The translations under genes and the position numbers were made by a program. Shown here one piece after another: positions 38,804-46,381 of a stretch of DNA of 64,000 bases. Source of the DNA: Erythrobacteraceae bacterium CFH 75059 (GTDB lineage Bacteria; Pseudomonadota; Alphaproteobacteria; Sphingomonadales; Sphingomonadaceae); NCBI GenBank assembly GCA_004331795.1, contig SJSR01000002.1, positions 434,001-498,000 on the forward strand, in the 5' to 3' direction. Under the pieces are notes generated by a model that saw nothing but the letters and a program-made list of their open reading frames with translations, had not been told where the DNA came from and made no database searches. Position 1 is the stretch's first letter. The number at the start of each line of letters is the position of its first letter.

Positions 38804-40008
38804 CATTCGGTCTGGACCGGCTTCTTGCCGATGCCCGCCTGCTCGGCGAGCTGAAAGGGCGGCGCGTCGCGCTGGTGGCCCATCCCGCATCGGTAACCCG
38901 TGATCTCGTCCACAGTCTCGACGCGCTGCGCCGTGCCGGCGTGAACATCGTCAGCGCCTTCGGCCCGCAGCACGGCCTCAAGGGCGACAAGCAGGACAAC
39001 ATGGTCGAGACGGCCGACGAGTTCGACCCGCGGCACGGGATCCCCGTTTTCAGCCTCTACGGCAAGGTCCGGCGGCCGACGGCGGCGATGCTGGATACGG
39101 CGGACATCTTCCTGTTCGATCTTCAGGACCTTGGCTGCCGTATCTACACCTTCGTCACGACGCTGCTGTACCTGCTCGAGGACGCGGCGGCCGCCGCCAA
39201 GGAGGTCTGGGTGCTCGACCGGCCCAATCCGGCGGGGCGGCCGTGCGAAGGACTGCTGCTGAGAGCGGGTCACGAAAGCTTCGTTGGTGCGGCCGCCATG
39301 CCGATGCGCCACGGGCTGACGATGGGCGAGATGGCGCAATGGTTCATCGCCGAGCGCAATCTTGACCTTGCCTTCCGGTGCGTCACCATGGCGGGCTGGG
39401 CTCCTGATCAGGGGCCGGGTTACGGCTGGCCTGCCGACCGGGTGTGGGTGAACCCCAGTCCCAATGCGGCGACGGTGAACATGGCCCGCGCCTATGCCGG
39501 GACCGTCATGCTCGAGGGCACTACGCTTTCCGAGGGAAGGGGGACGACCCGGCCGCTCGAAGTGCTGTTCGGCGCACCCGATCTCGACGCCGCCGCCGTG
39601 CTGCGGGAGATGGAACGGATCGCCCCGCAGTGGATGGCGGGCTGCACCCTGCGCGAATGCTGGTTCGAGCCGACCTTTCACAAGCACGCCCAACAGCTTT
39701 GCCACGGCATCTTCGTGCATGCCGAGGGTCCGGGATACGACCACCGCGCCTTTCGACCGTGGCGCCTTCAGGCGCTGACCTTCAAGGCCATCCGGGCTCT
39801 GCGCGACGATTACCCGCTGTGGCGCGACTTTCCCTATGAGTACGAGCGCGACCGCCTTGCGATCGACGTCATCAACGCAGGGCCGGATCTGCGTGCCTGG
39901 GTGGACGATCGCGCCGCGGTGCCGGGCGACCTCGATGACCTTACGCGCGCCGACGAGCGGGAGTGGACCGAGGCCACATCCGCGCACCTTCTCTACGAGC
40001 GGGATTGA
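38800..40008 (+). CDS. DUF1343 protein, NamZ-like exo-beta-N-acetylmuramidase family
   Basis: A 402-residue protein of the DUF1343 (GH171) family. Its Bacillus member NamZ removes terminal MurNAc from peptidoglycan fragments. Motifs: RVALVAHPASVTRDLVHS, FGPQHGLKGDKQDNM, FDLQDLGCRIYTF, VLDRPNPAGRPCEG, HGLTMGEMA, and EGTTLSEGRGTTRPLE. The N-terminus MTFGLDRLLADARLL is not a signal peptide, so a cytoplasmic location is predicted. That would suit turnover of imported muropeptides rather than cell-wall digestion. Coupled to the DOMON-like gene and followed by an MFS transporter. Confidence 0.9.
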   Translation: MTFGLDRLLADARLLGELKGRRVALVAHPASVTRDLVHSLDALRRAGVNIVSAFGPQHGLKGDKQDNMVETADEFDPRHGIPVFSLYGKVRRPTAAMLDTADIFLFDLQDLGCRIYTFVTTLLYLLEDAAAAAKEVWVLDRPNPAGRPCEGLLLRAGHESFVGAAAMPMRHGLTMGEMAQWFIAERNLDLAFRCVTMAGWAPDQGPGYGWPADRVWVNPSPNAATVNMARAYAGTVMLEGTTLSEGRGTTRPLEVLFGAPDLDAAAVLREMERIAPQWMAGCTLRECWFEPTFHKHAQQLCHGIFVHAEGPGYDHRAFRPWRLQALTFKAIRALRDDYPLWRDFPYEYERDRLAIDVINAGPDLRAWVDDRAAVPGDLDDLTRADEREWTEATSAHLLYERD

Positions 40009-40080
40009 CCCTGCGGCCTCGGCCGCTGAACATGGCGGCTGACAGAAATGCCCGCCGGAGCGGCGAAGGGGAGGGGTGCA

Positions 40081-41370
40081 ATGGCCACAAGCGTTGTCGC
40101 GCAGGAACGCTCGTCCGTCCGGTTGACGCTTTGGCTGCTGCTGATCGTCTACATCTTCAACTTTCTCGACCGGCAGATCGTCAACATTCTTGCCGAGCCG
40201 ATCGCCCGTGACCTCCGGCTCAGCGACACGCAGATCGGGCTGATGACGGGTCTCGCCTTTGCGCTGTTCTACACCGCGCTCGGCCTGCCGATCGCGCGCT
40301 ACGCCGACAGGTCCACCACGCACCGGCCGCGTCTGATTGCCGTCGCGCTTGCCACTTGGTCGGCGATGACCGCGCTGTGCGGCCTTGCGCAGAACTTCTG
40401 GCAGCTGCTGCTCGCGCGGGTTGGTGTCGGCGTGGGCGAGGCTGGCTGCACGCCGCCGGCGCATTCGCTGATCAGCGACATCGTGCCGCCGGAAAAGCGC
40501 AGTTCCGCGCTGGCCTTCTACTCCCTGGGCATCCCGATCGGGTCGCTGCTCGGCCTCGTCATCGGCGGCGTTCTTGCCGACCTTGTCGGCTGGAGGCTCG
40601 CCTTCATGGTTGTGGGTCTGCCGGGCGTGCTGCTGGCGGGATTTGTGTGGTTCCTGCTGCGCGAGCCTCGCCGGCAGAGCGCCCTGGTCCAGACGCAGCA
40701 GCCCTCGGCTGACGCGTCCCTGCCGCTGGGTGTGGCTTTGCGCAAAGTGATGGGGTCGCGCGCCTTCGTGCTGCTGCTTGTCGCCGGGTCCGCCGCCGCC
40801 TTCCTCGCCTATGGCAAGATCACCTGGACGACGATCTTCTTCCAGCGCACGCACGGACTGACGCCGGGGCAGGTCGGGCTGTGGTTCGGGTTGCTCAACG
40901 GAGCAGCCGGCGTCCTTGGCACATGGCTGGGCGGGTGGCTTGCCGATCGCTACGGAGCGCGCAACCGCCGGCATGTGCTCACCGCCCCGGCAATCGGCAT
41001 GGCCGTCGCGGTGCCACTGGCGATCTTCGCCTATCAGGCAGCCACCTGGCAGGCGGCGCTTGCCTGGCTGCTCATCCCGACGATCTGCAATTCGCTCTAT
41101 TACGGCCCGACCTATTCCGCGGCGCAGGGCCTGGTACCGTTGAAGGCCCGGGCCATCGCCGCGGCGGCGCTGCTGTTCTTCCAGAACCTCATCGGGCTGG
41201 GTCTGGGGCCGCTGTTCTTCGGCGTCCTGTCCGATCTGCTTCAGCCGCGCTTCGCCGAGGACAGCGTGCGCTACGTGCTCTACGGCGCGGCGCTGCTCGG
41301 TTTCGTTCCGGCCTTCTTCTTCTGGCGCGCGAGCCTGCGGATGGATGCCGAACTCGACCGGCACACGTGA
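40081..41370 (+). CDS. MFS transporter, spinster-like
   Basis: A 429-residue transporter of about twelve segments, opening VYIFNFLDRQIVNIL, with LPIARYADRS between helices 2 and 3 and GVGVGEAGCTPPAHSLISD, as in the spinster-like MFS group. GGGGAGGGG lies directly before the ATG at 40081. The substrate is unknown. Following a NamZ-like gene in the same direction, it might carry an amino sugar or muropeptide product, but spinster-like proteins are diverse and this is only inference. Confidence 0.86.
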   Translation: MATSVVAQERSSVRLTLWLLLIVYIFNFLDRQIVNILAEPIARDLRLSDTQIGLMTGLAFALFYTALGLPIARYADRSTTHRPRLIAVALATWSAMTALCGLAQNFWQLLLARVGVGVGEAGCTPPAHSLISDIVPPEKRSSALAFYSLGIPIGSLLGLVIGGVLADLVGWRLAFMVVGLPGVLLAGFVWFLLREPRRQSALVQTQQPSADASLPLGVALRKVMGSRAFVLLLVAGSAAAFLAYGKITWTTIFFQRTHGLTPGQVGLWFGLLNGAAGVLGTWLGGWLADRYGARNRRHVLTAPAIGMAVAVPLAIFAYQAATWQAALAWLLIPTICNSLYYGPTYSAAQGLVPLKARAIAAAALLFFQNLIGLGLGPLFFGVLSDLLQPRFAEDSVRYVLYGAALLGFVPAFFFWRASLRMDAELDRHT

Positions 41371-41401
41371 CCACCTCGCGCGCCGCGGCCCGGCGCACGT
41401 G

Positions 41402-42583
41402 TCAGCCCTGCTTGCGGCTGAGCTCGCGCATGGCCTCGTCCAGTCCGTCGAGGGTCAGCGAATACATCCGGTCTCCGAGCAGCTGGCGGACGAGGGTGGT
41501 GGATTGCGAGTAGCTCCACTGCGCCTCGGGCACGGGGTTGAGCCACACGGTTGCGGGATAGGTGTTGACGACCCGCTGGAGCCAGACGGCTCCCGGCTCG
41601 GCGTTCATGTGCTCCACGCTGCCGCCGGGATGGGTGATCTCGTACGGGCTCATCGCCGCGTCGCCCACGAAGACCACCTTGTAGTCGTGCCCGTATTTGT
41701 GGAGCACGTCCCATGTCGCGGTGCGCTCCTGCCACCGCCTCCGGTTGTCCTTCCACACCCCCTCGTAGAGGCAGTTGTGGAAGTAGAAGAACTCGAGGTT
41801 CTTGAACTCCGAAGTCGCCGCGCTGAACAGCTCTTCCACAAGGCGGACGAACGGGTCCATCGAACCGCCCACATCGAGAAACAGGAGCAGCTTGACCGCA
41901 TTGTGCCGTTCGGGGCGCATCCGGATGTCGAGCCAGCCCTGACGGGCGGTGCCGGCAATGGTCGCGTCGAGGTCAAGCTCATCGGCCGCCCCTTCGCGGG
42001 CGAAGCGGCGCAGCCTTCGCAGCGCCATCTTGATGTTCCGGGTTCCCAGCTCGCGCGTGTTGTCAAGGTTGCGGAACTCGCGCCGCTCCCACACCTTGAT
42101 GGCGCGCCGGTGGCGGCTCTCGCCGCCGATACGCACACCTTCGGGGTTGTAGCCGGCATTGCCGAACGGGGAGGTGCCGCCTGTGCCGATCCACTTGTTG
42201 CCCCCCTGATGCCGCTCCTTCTGCTCCTCCAGCCGCTTGCGCAGCGTGTCCATGATCTCGTCCCAGCTGCCCAGCGTGGTGATCTTCTCCATTTCCTCGG
42301 CAGTCAGGTAGCGTTCCGCGACCGCCCTCAGCCAGTCTTCCGGAATGCTGGCCGGTGCGGTGCCAAGGTCGTCCGCGATGCCGCGGAACACCTTGGCGAA
42401 CACCTGGTCGAAGCGGTCGAGCAGCCCTTCGTCCTTGATGAACACCGCCCGGCTGAGATGGTAGAACGCCTCGGGGCTGCGCTCGATCACGCCTGCGTCG
42501 AGGGCTTCCAGCAGCACCAGATGCTCCTTGAGGCTGACCGGGATGCCGGCCGCGCGCAGCTCGTCGATGAGGTTGAAGAACAC
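41402..42583 (-). CDS. VWA domain protein (CoxE/YehP-like), partner of MoxR ATPase
   Basis: A 393-residue cytoplasmic protein. The C-terminal von Willebrand factor A domain has a MIDAS written DVGGSMDPF (usual form D-x-S-x-S, here D-x-G-G-S), then FYFHNCLYEGVW and VVFVGDAAMSPYEI. The N-terminus FFNLIDELRAAGIPVSLKEHLVLLEAL is characteristic of the CoxE-like group. Such proteins work with MoxR AAA+ ATPases as chaperones that mature metal enzymes or other complexes. The MoxR gene at 44.1-45.0 kb is on the same strand but separated by an opposing gene. Confidence 0.88.
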   Translation of the reverse strand: MFFNLIDELRAAGIPVSLKEHLVLLEALDAGVIERSPEAFYHLSRAVFIKDEGLLDRFDQVFAKVFRGIADDLGTAPASIPEDWLRAVAERYLTAEEMEKITTLGSWDEIMDTLRKRLEEQKERHQGGNKWIGTGGTSPFGNAGYNPEGVRIGGESRHRRAIKVWERREFRNLDNTRELGTRNIKMALRRLRRFAREGAADELDLDATIAGTARQGWLDIRMRPERHNAVKLLLFLDVGGSMDPFVRLVEELFSAATSEFKNLEFFYFHNCLYEGVWKDNRRRWQERTATWDVLHKYGHDYKVVFVGDAAMSPYEITHPGGSVEHMNAEPGAVWLQRVVNTYPATVWLNPVPEAQWSYSQSTTLVRQLLGDRMYSLTLDGLDEAMRELSRKQG

Positions 42584-42623
42584 CCCGCTCCTCCGCTCCT
42601 CGCCATGCCGCGCCGCGGCAGGC

Positions 42624-42638
42624 TTTAGCCAATCTTAA
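42624..42638. promoter_or_regulatory. CtrA-box-like motif
   Basis: TTTA-GCCAATC-TTAA matches the CtrA consensus TTAA-N7-TTAA at seven of eight positions. It is 42 bases before the receptor gene ATG and 41 bases before the VWA start on the other strand. CtrA commonly controls motility and chemotaxis genes in alphaproteobacteria. A chance match is possible, though AT-rich octets are rare in this DNA. Confidence 0.45.
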
Positions 42639-42679
42639 GCCTCAGCAGCTAGCGGGAGCAAAAACAAGGGAAGTCCGCA

Positions 42680-44104
42680 ATGCAGTTGCCGCCCATGTCC
42701 GCGTTTTCGCCCGCCGCGCTCGAAGGCCTGCCGCACCGCTGCGCCGACGTGACCATCGGCTGCAGCGATGTGGCCGGCATCCTCGACGGTGTCCTGAAGA
42801 CCAGCGAACGGCTGCGCCGCGAGCACGACGCGCTCAAGGGCACGGTGCGCGCGCTCAACGAGGACCAGGACCGCGTGTCGCACGCCAGCGACGAGGCGCG
42901 GCTGCTGTCCGCCAAGGCGATCGGGCGGCTGGAGGAAGGGTCGGCGATCATCCGCGATTCGCTGGTGCAGATCACCACGCTGCTCGATCTGGTCGAAGCG
43001 CTGGGCCAGCACGTCACCGGCTTCGCCTCGGCGATGGCGCAGGTTCGGCGCAGCGCCAAGGACATCGAGGAGCTGGCCGACACCACGAACATCCTTGCGC
43101 TCAACGCGACCATCGAGGCCGCGCGTGCCGGCGAAGCCGGGCGCACCTTCTCGGTAGTCGCCGGCGAGGTCAAGAACCTCGCCGCCGAAACCCGCAAGGC
43201 GACGGACGAGATCGCCCGCACTGTCGACGCGCTGGGCCTTGAGGCGGGGGAGGTCGTCGGCCGGATCGAGAGCGGCAATGCGGCCAGCCGCGAAGCCAAG
43301 GCGTCGGTCAACAGCATCATGGCCACACTCAGCGGGGTGGCGGACCTCGTGACCGAGGTGGACCGGCAGAACGAGCAGATCGCCCGGGCGACCGGCACCA
43401 TCACCGGCCACGTCGCCGCCGTGCAGCGGGTGCTGACGAGCTTCGACGATGCTTCGGGCACAAACGAGAGCAGCCTTGTCCGGGCGGGTCAGCGGGTCGA
43501 GGAACTGGAACTGGCCGCCTGCGACATGTTCGACCGGATCGTTCATGCCGGCCTGTCGCCGCGCGACAGCGCCATGGTCACGCTGGCGGAGCGGTGTGCC
43601 GACGAAATCCGCCTTCTCACCGAAGACGCCCTTGGCGCCGGCCAGGTCACCGAGGCGCAGCTCTTCGACACGCGCTACCGGGAGATCCCCGGAAGCCGTC
43701 CGCCCCGTTACGAAACCGGCCTGACCGCCTGGGCACATGCACACTGGCGCCCCATTCTCGACCGGGTGTCGGCATCGGACCGGCACATCCTCGCGGCGGC
43801 GTGCACCGACATGAACGGATACCTGCCCACGCACCTCACCGAACGGTCGCGCGCGCCCACCGGCGACCTCGCGCATGATACGGCCTTCTGCCGCAACGGG
43901 CGGATCCTTCTCGGCGCCATCGACCGCAAGGCGAAGCAAAGCTCGGCACCGTTCATGATGGCGGTCTACCGCCAGGAGAACGATGGCCTCAACTATCAGG
44001 TCGTGCGCAACGTCTATGTTCCGCTGGTGATTGCCGGCCGCCGGTGGGGCGACTTCGAGGTCGCCTACAGTTTCGACCGCCGGCAGGAGGGGTCGCGCGC
44101 CTGA
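42680..44104 (+). CDS. Soluble methyl-accepting chemotaxis-type receptor
   Basis: A 474-residue protein without membrane segments. Residues about 30-270 form a helical methyl-accepting signalling domain whose hairpin tip reads LADTTNILALNATIEAARAGEAGRTF (near residues 132-157), the site that contacts CheA and CheW. The C-terminal domain (about 310-470) is a sensor with GYLPTHLTERSRAPTGDLAHD-type and NGRILLGAID segments and ends GRRWGDFEVAY, as in the GRHWG-type C-terminal sensor of many alphaproteobacterial receptors. The ligand is unknown. AAGGGAA precedes the ATG at 42680. It lies between the MoxR and VWA genes on the opposite strand. Confidence 0.88.
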   Translation: MQLPPMSAFSPAALEGLPHRCADVTIGCSDVAGILDGVLKTSERLRREHDALKGTVRALNEDQDRVSHASDEARLLSAKAIGRLEEGSAIIRDSLVQITTLLDLVEALGQHVTGFASAMAQVRRSAKDIEELADTTNILALNATIEAARAGEAGRTFSVVAGEVKNLAAETRKATDEIARTVDALGLEAGEVVGRIESGNAASREAKASVNSIMATLSGVADLVTEVDRQNEQIARATGTITGHVAAVQRVLTSFDDASGTNESSLVRAGQRVEELELAACDMFDRIVHAGLSPRDSAMVTLAERCADEIRLLTEDALGAGQVTEAQLFDTRYREIPGSRPPRYETGLTAWAHAHWRPILDRVSASDRHILAAACTDMNGYLPTHLTERSRAPTGDLAHDTAFCRNGRILLGAIDRKAKQSSAPFMMAVYRQENDGLNYQVVRNVYVPLVIAGRRWGDFEVAYSFDRRQEGSRA

Positions 44105-44126
44105 CGCGCCGCCGCGCCGCGGGCGG

Positions 44127-44978
44127 TCACGTGCCCTTGCGCCGGGCCATGAAGGCGAGCCGCTCGAACAGCATGATGTCCGCCTCGTTCTTGAGCAGAG
44201 CCCCGTGGAGCGGGGGAATGGCCTTTGTCGGGTCGCGGTCCTGCAGCACCTCGAGCGGCATGTCCTCGTTGAGCAGCAGCTTCAGCCAGTCCAGCAGCTC
44301 GCTCGTCGACGGCTTCTTCTTGAGACCGGGCACGTCGCGCAGGTCGTAGAAGACGTCCAGCGCCTCCTTCACCAGCCGCTGCTGGATGCCGGGGAAATGC
44401 ACGGCGATGATCGCGCTCATCGTCTCGCGGTCGGGGAAGCGGATGTAGTGGAAGAAGCAGCGGCGCAGGAACGCGTCGGGCAGTTCCTTCTCGTTGTTGG
44501 AGGTGATGACGACCACCGGCCGCTCGCGCGCCGTGACCCGCTCGCCCGTTTCGTAGACATCGAAACTCATCCGGTCGAGTTCCTGCAGCAGGTCGTTGGG
44601 AAACTCGATGTCGGCTTTGTCGATCTCGTCAATGAGCAGCACCGGCAACCGTTCGGACGTGAACGCTTCCCACAGCTTGCCGCGGCGGATGTAGTTGCGG
44701 ATGTCGTGCACCCGTTCATCGCCGAGTTGTCCGTCGCGAAGGCGCGCCACCGCGTCGTATTCGTAAAGCCCCTGCTGCGCCTTCGTGGTGGACTTCACGT
44801 GCCACTCGATCAGCGGCGCATCGAGAGCCGTCGCGATCTCCTGCGCCAGCACGGTCTTGCCCGTTCCCGGCTCTCCCTTGACCAGCAGCGGCCGGCGCAG
44901 CGTGACCGCCGCGTTCACCGCGACCTTGAGGTCATCGGTGGCGATATAGCTCTGCGTACCTTCGAAGCGCTGCATCAT
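44127..44978 (-). CDS. MoxR family AAA+ ATPase
   Basis: A 283-residue ATPase: Walker A GEPGTGKT at residues 35-42, Walker B VLLIDEIDKAD near 113-123, sensor 1 TSNNEKELPDAFLRRCFFHY and a C-terminal helical lid. MoxR proteins remodel or activate target complexes together with VWA partners. The VWA/CoxE gene downstream at 41.4-42.6 kb is the likely partner. Two adjacent ATG codons (44978 and 44975) can serve as start. Confidence 0.92.
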   Translation of the reverse strand: MMQRFEGTQSYIATDDLKVAVNAAVTLRRPLLVKGEPGTGKTVLAQEIATALDAPLIEWHVKSTTKAQQGLYEYDAVARLRDGQLGDERVHDIRNYIRRGKLWEAFTSERLPVLLIDEIDKADIEFPNDLLQELDRMSFDVYETGERVTARERPVVVITSNNEKELPDAFLRRCFFHYIRFPDRETMSAIIAVHFPGIQQRLVKEALDVFYDLRDVPGLKKKPSTSELLDWLKLLLNEDMPLEVLQDRDPTKAIPPLHGALLKNEADIMLFERLAFMARRKGT

Positions 44979-45031
44979 GCCCTTGTCCGTGCTGCCAGTG
45001 GAGGGGCCGGACTACTGCCGCCGCCTTGTCC

Positions 45032-46354
45032 TCACAAGTGCCCTTGCCGTGGCAGCGCAAGGATGCGCTGCGCCAGCGCGCCAAGGCGGACCGGATCGAC
45101 CGGCGCGTCGGGATTGTTCCAGCCCAAGGTCAGCATGTGCCAGCGTTGCTCCCGGTCCTGCAGCAGCCAGGTGAGGTTGAGCACCCCCGGCTCCGAACCG
45201 CCCTTGAAGCCGACATACCGCCAGCCCGCGGCAGCCTCCTCGGTCATGTTGCGGTTTGCGGCCAGCAGCGCCCGCGCGGTCGCGAAGCGCGGCTCTGTCA
45301 GGGTTTTCAGAATGCGGCGAAGGCTTTGCGGGCTGGCGTGCCATTCGATCGCGTCCGGGGCGAGCGGCGCCCCGGAGAAGGCCGCTGCCACCGTGCTCGC
45401 CGCCGGCCCGGAACGCGGCAAGGCTTCAAGCATCCCGCGCCGCTCGGCTTCCGCAGCGCTCGCATAGCGGGCGCGAAGCCGCGGGTCGGCCTTGAGCACG
45501 AAGAACTCGCGCGTCATCAGGAAGGGCAACGACCGTCCGCCATCGCCGCCGGCGTCCCGCCATTCGCGCTCGACCGCCTCGCGGCCGAGCAGGGCGATGA
45601 GCTGATCGGTGGCGGTGTTGTCGCTGATCTGAAGCATCAGCGTCGCGAGCGACTGCACGGTCACCGGCGCGCCCTGCGGCCAGTCCTGCATGACGCCGCT
45701 CGGGTAGGAGCGCACGGACAGGGGCACGACTTCGTCCCAGCGATGCCGCCCCTCGTCGACGGCACGCGCCGTCGCCGCCAGCACGAACAGCTTGAAGGTC
45801 GAACCAAGCGCCAGCGGCCGGTCCGCCCCGACCTCCAACCACGCAACGCCGCCATCAACCGGACCGAACCACGCATTCACTCGTCCGGGCAGCGCGTCGA
45901 GTTCCGTCCGCACGGCATCGAGGCTGTCATTCGCCGTCTGGAAGCGCTGCACCAGCAGCCCATTCACACGGTGCGGCTCGGCCGGTTCGATCGACATCAC
46001 TCCGTGTCCGGTCGCCCGCGCAAAGCGCAGCGTCACGGCGGCACTGTGCGCCCCGTTGGGGGTGACGCTGTCGATGCCGATGAACGCGCCGTGCGCGCCC
46101 TCCAGCTGCTGCACAAGCCTCTTCAGCTGAGCCTCGCTGACCTGGGCGAGAAAAACCGGGGCAAAGACCTCTGCCGCCGGACGCTGTCCCCGCAGCACGG
46201 CGGACACGTCGGATGCGCGCCGCTCGAGCGGCGATCGCGGTGCCGCCTCAGCCTGAACCGTCGCCGCCGCAGGCCCGAGCGGCAGGATGCCGACCGGCCC
46301 CGAAAGGCCGATCAGAAGAACCGAGAGAAGGGTGCGTGTGCCTCGAGTCATCAT
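45032..46354 (-). CDS. Class A beta-lactamase-like serine hydrolase
   Basis: A 440-residue exported protein. An N-terminal signal (about 1-35) is followed by a roughly 120-residue domain (48-160) not found in classical beta-lactamases. The hydrolase has S185-T-F-K188, the second motif S244-D-N246, and a third motif K384-G-G in place of K-T/S-G. Because the third motif differs and the length exceeds 300, penicillin hydrolysis is doubtful; a D,D-peptidase or esterase role is equally possible. AAGGA lies just before the first ATG. It is 27 bases downstream of parE on the same strand. Confidence 0.8.
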   Translation of the reverse strand: MMTRGTRTLLSVLLIGLSGPVGILPLGPAAATVQAEAAPRSPLERRASDVSAVLRGQRPAAEVFAPVFLAQVSEAQLKRLVQQLEGAHGAFIGIDSVTPNGAHSAAVTLRFARATGHGVMSIEPAEPHRVNGLLVQRFQTANDSLDAVRTELDALPGRVNAWFGPVDGGVAWLEVGADRPLALGSTFKLFVLAATARAVDEGRHRWDEVVPLSVRSYPSGVMQDWPQGAPVTVQSLATLMLQISDNTATDQLIALLGREAVEREWRDAGGDGGRSLPFLMTREFFVLKADPRLRARYASAAEAERRGMLEALPRSGPAASTVAAAFSGAPLAPDAIEWHASPQSLRRILKTLTEPRFATARALLAANRNMTEEAAAGWRYVGFKGGSEPGVLNLTWLLQDREQRWHMLTLGWNNPDAPVDPVRLGALAQRILALPRQGHL

Positions 46355-46381
46355 TCGTCCTTCCCAAAGGTGGCTTGGCTT

